Shown here: in pieces, positions 60,377-64,000 of the stretch | How positions within the stretch are numbered: the stretch's first letter is position 1 | Layout of the letters: every line of letters begins with the position of its first letter | Source: SVMC01 sp045601345 | GTDB taxonomy: Bacteria > Bacillota > Clostridia > Oscillospirales > Oscillospiraceae | Direction: 5' to 3' | NCBI GenBank assembly: GCA_045601345.1 | Contig: JAZRZL010000011.1 | Span: forward strand, 34,355 to 98,354 | Length of the DNA: 64,000 bases | Translations under genes and position numbers: made by a program | The notes under the pieces: generated by a model | Told to the model about the DNA's origin: nothing | The model's input: only the letters and a program-made list of their open reading frames with translations | The model's database searches: none

Positions 60377-60425
60377 AGGGAACCTCTGATTAAATCATAT
60401 CTTACGATTTAATCAGAGGTTCTCT
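60377..60425. repeat. 20-bp-arm inverted repeat between convergent genes
   Basis: AGGGAACCTCTGATTAAATC (60377-60396) and its complement with one mismatch (60406-60425) surround a 9-base loop. It lies between the 3' ends of the C_GCAxxG_C_C gene and buk and could act as a bidirectional terminator, although neither side has a clear T-run; the AT-rich arms could also be a palindromic mobile repeat. Confidence 0.6.
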
Positions 60426-60430
60426 TGCCT

Positions 60431-61531
60431 TTATGCATCTATAAAGGAGAAGCCTTCCCACACGGGTTTGCCGGAATAGTGAATCGCTTTCTTTTCGCCC
60501 CGCAGGACACGAAGCACGGAATAGGCCAGTGCCTCCTGTTCCATTTCGCCGGGGTAGACAGTGATCGGAGCAATCCAGCCGCAGCGTTTTCGGATGCCTT
60601 CCACAATATCTTCATAACGCACCAGACCGCCGGTGAGAATAATTCCATCCACCTTGCCCTCCAGCACCGTGCTCATGGCACCCACGGTCTTGCAAATTTG
60701 ATAGATCATGGTATTCCAAACCAGTGTTGCCTTCGGATCACCTTTTTCGAGCATTTCATGGATAACGGATGCATCTGAGGTACCGAAATAGGACACAAAA
60801 CCGCCGGAACGGGAGCACATAGTGCGAGCCTCCTGTATGGAATGGGTCTCCAGATAGTCCAGAAGTGCCAGCACCGGGACACTGCCGATACGTGTAGGTG
60901 CAAAGGGACCATCACCACCGGCACCCACGTTGCCATCCACCATGGCACCATGCTGATGTGCATGGACAGTCACACCACCGTCAATATGACAGACGATAAA
61001 ATTGCAGTCCTCATATTCTTTGCCAAGGGAGTGTGCATGTGCCTCTGCCACAGCCTTCTGGTTCAGCGCATGGGACTGGGCAATGCGATAAACGCCCTGA
61101 ATGCCGGTCAGACGGGCATAGTCACAGTATTCATCTATATTGGTGGGATTCAGCGTATACATCTGCCCGCCGAATTGCTTGCATAGCTCATAGGCCAGCG
61201 GCACACCGAGAATGGAAGAATGCTCACTGCCATTCACATTATTTATGGTATCCTGATACAGCGTTTCATCAATGACGGTTACGCCGGTATGCTGCGAATG
61301 CGCACCGCCGCCGCGTCCGACAAAAACATCAATACTCTCTGGCGCGATATCATGTGCCCGAAGAATAGACAGAATAACCTCCTTGCGGAAGGGAATCTGT
61401 CCGATTACGTGGGGATATTGCAGCAGCACCGGCGCGTCATGGAACGCACTGTCTTCAAAAAGTTCTTTCTCATCCTCAAAAACGCTGATTTTTGTGGAAG
61501 TTGAGCCGGGATTGATAATTAAAAGCTTCAT
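60431..61531 (-). CDS. buk: Butyrate kinase
   Basis: This 366-residue ASKHA-fold acyl kinase converts butyryl phosphate plus ADP to butyrate plus ATP, the energy-yielding last step of one butyrate route. It has the phosphate loop INPGSTSTKISVFE (N-terminus), VGRGGGAHSQHTG, NPTNIDEYCDYARLTG, HIDGGVTVHAHQHG and GIILTGGLV, which set it apart from acetate kinase. Related branched-chain acid kinases look similar. The partner gene ptb is not adjacent. The start at 61531 gives the expected MKLLIINPGST. Confidence 0.93.
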   Translation of the reverse strand: MKLLIINPGSTSTKISVFEDEKELFEDSAFHDAPVLLQYPHVIGQIPFRKEVILSILRAHDIAPESIDVFVGRGGGAHSQHTGVTVIDETLYQDTINNVNGSEHSSILGVPLAYELCKQFGGQMYTLNPTNIDEYCDYARLTGIQGVYRIAQSHALNQKAVAEAHAHSLGKEYEDCNFIVCHIDGGVTVHAHQHGAMVDGNVGAGGDGPFAPTRIGSVPVLALLDYLETHSIQEARTMCSRSGGFVSYFGTSDASVIHEMLEKGDPKATLVWNTMIYQICKTVGAMSTVLEGKVDGIILTGGLVRYEDIVEGIRKRCGWIAPITVYPGEMEQEALAYSVLRVLRGEKKAIHYSGKPVWEGFSFIDA

Positions 61532-61593
61532 AATATAACCTCAATATTCTGATATTGCCAACAATTATCATATCACAACTCTATTCCAAAAAC

Positions 61594-61623
61594 AAGAGGA
61601 GCCTCGCCGGGAAGGCTCCTCTT
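61594..61623 (-). terminator. Terminator of spoVT
   Basis: Arms AAGAGGAGCC / GGCTCCTCTT with a GC-rich loop. On the minus strand it is followed by GTTTTTGG, a few bases after the spoVT stop. Confidence 0.8.
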
Positions 61624-61628
61624 TTCTA

Positions 61629-62171
61629 TCAGTTTTCCATTTGCTGACCCAGAAAGGATGCCACTGTCTGGGCAAGCTTCTGTTCCGACTCTTCAGGGAT
61701 TTTCGTATCTTCCTCCATAAGCAGCATCACGCAGCCCATTAGATCGCCCCCGGAGAGGATTGGTGCAGCCACACCGAGATGGAATTTATCCACATCCTGA
61801 CTTACCTTTAATCTGGTAGAGCCGGGTGTATAGCGATAGCTTTTCCGCTGCTCCATGATCTGGGACAGCTCGGGAGAGTTTGCCTTATCCAGAAGCTCCC
61901 GCTTCGGAGCACCGGAGAGGGCAATAATGCTGTCTCGATCTGAAACCGCTGCAATACAGCCGGTGTTTTTTCCAATGGAATCACAAATCTGCCCCGCGAA
62001 ATCCTGCAAATCGCTCATGGGGGAATATTTCTTAAAAATCACTTCGCCATCCCGTTCTGTATAGATTTCTAACGGGTCGCCTTCCCGAATGCGAAGAGTT
62101 CTGCGGATTTCTTTTGGAATGACCACCCGCCCCAGGTCATCAATGCGCCGCACAATGCCGGTTGCTTTCAT
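61629..62171 (-). CDS. spoVT: Stage V sporulation protein T
   Basis: This 180-residue regulator of forespore gene expression controls sigma-G-dependent genes in Bacillus. The N-terminal AbrB-type swapped-hairpin domain (1-52) reads MKATGIVRRIDDLGRVVIPK, with KEIRRTLRIREGDPLEIYTE following. The C-terminal GAF-like domain (about 60-180) may bind a small ligand (AAPILSGGDLMGCVMLLM). I chose the ATG at 62171, which matches the family start and lies 9 bases after GGAG; the ATG at 62177 is only 4 bases from it. Monocistronic. Confidence 0.95.
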   Translation of the reverse strand: MKATGIVRRIDDLGRVVIPKEIRRTLRIREGDPLEIYTERDGEVIFKKYSPMSDLQDFAGQICDSIGKNTGCIAAVSDRDSIIALSGAPKRELLDKANSPELSQIMEQRKSYRYTPGSTRLKVSQDVDKFHLGVAAPILSGGDLMGCVMLLMEEDTKIPEESEQKLAQTVASFLGQQMEN

Positions 62172-62250
62172 TTTCATGTCTCCTTTGCCAAAAATCGTTC
62201 AGGAATAGTTTGTCTGCAAACCGGCAATTTATGCGTATTTCTGACCGGGG

Positions 62251-62628
62251 TCACTCCATCCACTCCGGCTTGACCGGCACAGAATCAAACACAACCGTGA
62301 TGCCCTCGGGGAGTTTTACCGTCAGCCGGACGTTGGGATCATTATCCGCACTTGCCCTGAACCACAGGCTGTCCCCTTGCCTTGAGAGATGTGTTTTATT
62401 TCCGTAGTCATCCTTGAGGAATTCTTTGTTGAAGGAAAGCTTTCTGCCATTTACAGATACTTCAAATTCCACATCTTTGTCAGCTATGCCGATATAAATG
62501 CCAGGATCACCGTCATGAAGAAAGCCAAAGATATGAGGATTAATATGGTAGGACTTGACTATACGAGAAACAGTTTTTGTGTGAATGTCTGATGAAAGGT
62601 GTTTGATTTTTTTCACTTTTTGGTTCAC
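62251..62628 (-). CDS. Hypothetical protein, beta-rich
   Basis: I do not recognise this 125-residue product. It begins with a lysine-rich segment (VKKIKHLSSDIHTKTV) and continues as a probably beta-rich domain (GIYIGIADKDVEFEVSVNGR; SLWFRASADNDPNVRLTVKL) ending in PVKPEWME. There is no signal peptide or membrane helix. The only start codons are GTGs (62628 or 62616) with a weak AGGTG site, so the gene may be truncated at its 5' end; an in-frame stop lies four codons upstream. It lies between spoVT and an XRE gene in AT-rich accessory DNA. Coding status moderately likely. Confidence 0.45.
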   Translation of the reverse strand: MNQKVKKIKHLSSDIHTKTVSRIVKSYHINPHIFGFLHDGDPGIYIGIADKDVEFEVSVNGRKLSFNKEFLKDDYGNKTHLSRQGDSLWFRASADNDPNVRLTVKLPEGITVVFDSVPVKPEWME

Positions 62629-62730
62629 ACCTATTTACAGCGCAGAAAATCGCGTACTATTTTTTCTCTCAATATTTACTTTTTTCCTCTTTTGTGATAT
62701 TCTAATCACGATAATGGCAGCTTTTTTGGA

Positions 62731-62988
62731 TTAACCGTTCCCTTTATTAGGCTTTTCTACAACGCGAATGCGAGAATTCTTTTTGATTTCCCCCAGACCT
62801 AATATATAGTCTGCTGATCTGTTATATAAAATACATAGCTTTTTGAGATGCCGGACGGGAATTTCTGTTTCGCCGGTTTCATAGCGCCGGTACATTGTTC
62901 GTCCAATCCCTAGATAATCTGCTACATTTTGTTGTGTCAAATCCTGATCCTCGCGCAGGTCTCTGAGCTTCTCGTGTATTTCCTTCAT
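62731..62988 (-). CDS. XRE-family helix-turn-helix regulator
   Basis: This 85-residue Cro/C1-type repressor has helix-turn-helix residues in LREDQDLTQQNVADYLGIGR then TMYRRYETGETEIPV, with a helical tail that includes YNRSADYILGLGE. The ATG at 62988 is 10 bases after AAGG; a GTG at 62997 is too near that site. Upstream lie two near-identical 18-bp palindromes overlapping a divergent promoter, a classic autoregulatory layout. The divergent gene appears to have been lost or decayed. AT-rich compared with spoVT, consistent with transfer. Confidence 0.88.
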   Translation of the reverse strand: MKEIHEKLRDLREDQDLTQQNVADYLGIGRTMYRRYETGETEIPVRHLKKLCILYNRSADYILGLGEIKKNSRIRVVEKPNKGNG

Positions 62989-63031
62989 GCTTATCACCCT
63001 TAAAAGGGTAACATTTTTATTCGCTTACCCC

Positions 63032-63060
63032 TTGACAATGACACATATTTGTGTCATACT
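63032..63060 (+). promoter_or_regulatory. Promoter overlapped by operator 1
   Basis: TTGACA (63032-63037), 17 bases, CATACT (63055-63060). The spacer contains most of the palindrome 63039-63056, so bound repressor would block it. It points away from the XRE gene. Confidence 0.55.
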
Positions 63061-63083
63061 TATTATGACACAAATATGTGTCA
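63039..63083. promoter_or_regulatory. Twin 18-bp palindromic operators next to the XRE gene
   Basis: TGACACATATTTGTGTCA (63039-63056) and TGACACAAATATGTGTCA (63066-63083) each have 7-bp arms TGACACA/TGTGTCA and a 4-base AT centre. Centres are 27 bp apart. They lie in the control region upstream of the XRE gene and overlap a plus-strand promoter. Cooperative binding of two repressor dimers is the likely use (inference). Confidence 0.75.
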
Positions 63084-63126
63084 TAATTTACAGATTTTTC
63101 TAAAAGAGGATGGTAACTATGATTTT

Positions 63127-63168
63127 ATGAATTATGATGCTATGAGCATAGGATATGTCATATTTTAG
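63127..63168 (+). pseudogene. Possible stub of the divergent gene once controlled by the twin operators
   Basis: Downstream of the operator-controlled promoter an AGAGGATGG ribosome-like site is followed by an ATG with an immediate stop and, at 63127, a 13-codon frame (MNYDAMSIGYVIF). The remainder of the 63169-63240 stretch has no open frame. This could be the start of a lost gene; evidence is weak. Confidence 0.25.
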
Positions 63169-63294
63169 ATAGAAACGATCTATTGCAGAAGGTTTACATC
63201 TATTTGTATTAAAAATCCTTCGTAGTGACTTTTTTCCGCCCCTATTGACAAAACCTTATACAGAAAAATCATTATAATAAGAGGAGAAATTTAA

Positions 63295-63663
63295 ATGAAA
63301 AAAATAAAGAGATTGTTGTTAATAGTTTGTGCTTTGGCTATTATGATGCTGGCAGCCTGTGGAGCGCACCAGTATGATGGGAAATATGTAGCTACGAATA
63401 AAAATACAGGAGAGACAATGACAATTGAGTTGAGTGGATATTCTTATAATCTTCTCGGTCAAAATGCTATTGGATGTGTGAAGCTCAGTAATGTATACGG
63501 TATTAATAGTAGATATTATGGGCGTTGGTTGGATGCGGGTGCTGATAAAAATGGTTTCAAAATCTATGCTGACGATTATGCAGATCTTAAGTGGGTTGGA
63601 ACCTATAACAAAGATGCAAAGACAATTACTTTGAAAGGATATACCTATAAATTAAAAAAATAA
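63295..63663 (+). CDS. Putative small lipoprotein
   Basis: This 122-residue exported protein starts MKKIKRLLLIVCALAIMMLA with lipobox LAAC (Cys22) and a mature part of about 100 residues rich in Tyr, Lys and Thr, probably a small beta-barrel or sandwich (YDGKYVATNKNTGETMTIEL; TITLKGYTYKLKK). No family recognised. A strong GAGGAG site lies 9 bases before the ATG. A TTGACA at 63245 is the possible -35, though no well-spaced -10 is visible. Base composition is markedly AT-rich compared with the window average, suggesting acquisition. A terminator and a group II intron follow. Confidence 0.7.
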   Translation: MKKIKRLLLIVCALAIMMLAACGAHQYDGKYVATNKNTGETMTIELSGYSYNLLGQNAIGCVKLSNVYGINSRYYGRWLDAGADKNGFKIYADDYADLKWVGTYNKDAKTITLKGYTYKLKK

Positions 63664-63727
63664 AATGATTTTCTGTTTTACTTGCTATATAAGGGGTTGT
63701 AAAAAAGTTCCCATGAGAGGTAAATTG

Positions 63728-63756
63728 GGCTCGGAGGAATCCGAGTCCAGTTTTTT
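63728..63756 (+). terminator. Terminator hairpin used as an intron insertion site
   Basis: GGCTCGGA / TCCGAGTCC pair around a short GGAA-type loop and are followed by AGTTTTTT. The next bases are the group II intron 5' end. It probably terminated transcription from the upstream lipoprotein gene or a lost gene. Confidence 0.7.
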
Positions 63757-63757
63757 G

Positions 63758-64000
63758 GTGCGCCCGGCATGGGCGACAACTTGGTGGTGAAAGTCCACTA
63801 CGGACTCGGTAGCAGGAACCGTTAGCCAAAGGCAAGGGTGTCCATCGCGAGGTGGAATCTGAAGGAAGCCGGATTGCGGAGGTTGAAAGGTCTTCCGCAG
63901 GGCAAATTCTCGGGCCGACGAACAGAAACCACATATAAGGCCGTACGAGGGCGGACGACTCTGCCAAACAAGGGAAAGTCCAATGCTACCCAGACCCTGT
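63758..64000 (+). mobile_element. Group II intron, 5' part (continues past window end)
   Basis: The sequence begins GTGCGCCCGGCATGGGCG, matching the bacterial group II intron 5' consensus GTGCG. It continues with the conserved domain I text GGTGGTGAAAGTCCACTACG, CTCGGTAGCAGGAACC, AGCCAAAGGCAAGGGTGTCC, GAGGTGGAATCTGAAGGAAG and GACGAACAGAAACCACATAT. The intron-encoded reverse transcriptase/maturase should lie to the right. Insertion immediately after a terminator stem and T-run is the known habit of class C introns; the class is not proven from this part. Confidence 0.85.

Noticed and set aside
63245..63278. TTGACA and TATAAT before the last lipoprotein gene as a standard promoter
   Set aside because: The spacing is 22 bases, and the TATAAT abuts the ribosome site, so a transcript from it would lack the site; only the -35-like element is noted.
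63626..63967. Minus-strand frame (113 codons) over the intron start
   Set aside because: Lies entirely in structured group II intron RNA; such frames are often wrongly annotated as proteins.
1..64000. CRISPR arrays, rRNA genes, intact prophage or complete insertion sequences
   Set aside because: No regularly spaced repeats, rRNA-like sequence, phage structural genes or transposase genes were found.

Overview
The window looks like a chromosomal segment of a spore-forming, anaerobic, butyrate-forming gut member of the class Clostridia, most likely an Oscillospiraceae-type organism. The grounds are spoVT, spmA and spmB, T-box riboswitches, HprK, WhiA, butyrate kinase (buk), a desulfoferrodoxin-type oxygen-defence module, an S-layer-anchored peptidase and many sigma-A promoters of Firmicutes type. 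Most of it is dense housekeeping DNA of moderate GC. AT-rich or decayed accessory DNA is confined to about 24.2-25.1 kb, 35.2 kb, 44.4-46.5 kb and 62.2-64.0 kb. No rRNA, CRISPR array or intact prophage was seen. There is one tRNA gene (Arg, anticodon CCG).

Layout. 0-2.5 kb: surface polysaccharide genes (a glycosyltransferase cut by the window edge, a DUF4330 protein, an O-antigen-ligase-like membrane protein). 2.5-9.2 kb: rpmB on the minus strand, then hprK, murB, whiA and dnaE; rapZ and yvcK, often found between murB and whiA in Firmicutes, are missing. A 309-bp MITE with a perfect 10-bp target duplication lies against the dnaE stop codon. 9.6-24.2 kb: a lipoprotein/response regulator/histidine kinase operon runs into yqhQ-like, prmC, recA, recX, rimO and pgsA, mostly with overlapping or abutting genes. 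A cysteine T-box then controls cysS, followed by polA, rimI and tsaD.

24.2-44.4 kb: a decayed XRE/Fic module, a DUF1846 gene, a TA-flanked MITE, an EamA-type half transporter and a self-contained rpoB-rpoC operon with a consensus promoter and a terminator. Next come a promoter-bearing stump of a secreted protein, an acetyltransferase, a DUF1643 protein, tRNA-Arg, a lipase-like hydrolase, ogt, a CofE-like protein divergent from a LysR regulator, a YdcF protein and the TrkA-TrkH potassium system.

44.4-64.0 kb: three small lipoprotein genes divergent from a PadR/membrane-protein pair, an XRE regulator fused to a complete desulfoferrodoxin, a tryptophan T-box with a stand-alone trpB, a large M14 carboxypeptidase with three SLH domains and a second copy of the TA-flanked MITE. 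These are followed by argS, spmA-spmB, an AbrB-like regulator with a zinc ribbon, a TetR regulator upstream of a PutP symporter, a C_GCAxxG_C_C protein, buk and spoVT. The window closes with an XRE gene beside twin palindromic operators, a lipoprotein gene and the 5' end of a group II intron sitting directly after a terminator hairpin.

The items most worth a second look are the regulator-superoxide reductase fusion, the two MITE families, the stand-alone trpB under a Trp T-box, the CofE-like gene, and the mobile or decayed DNA at the right-hand end.
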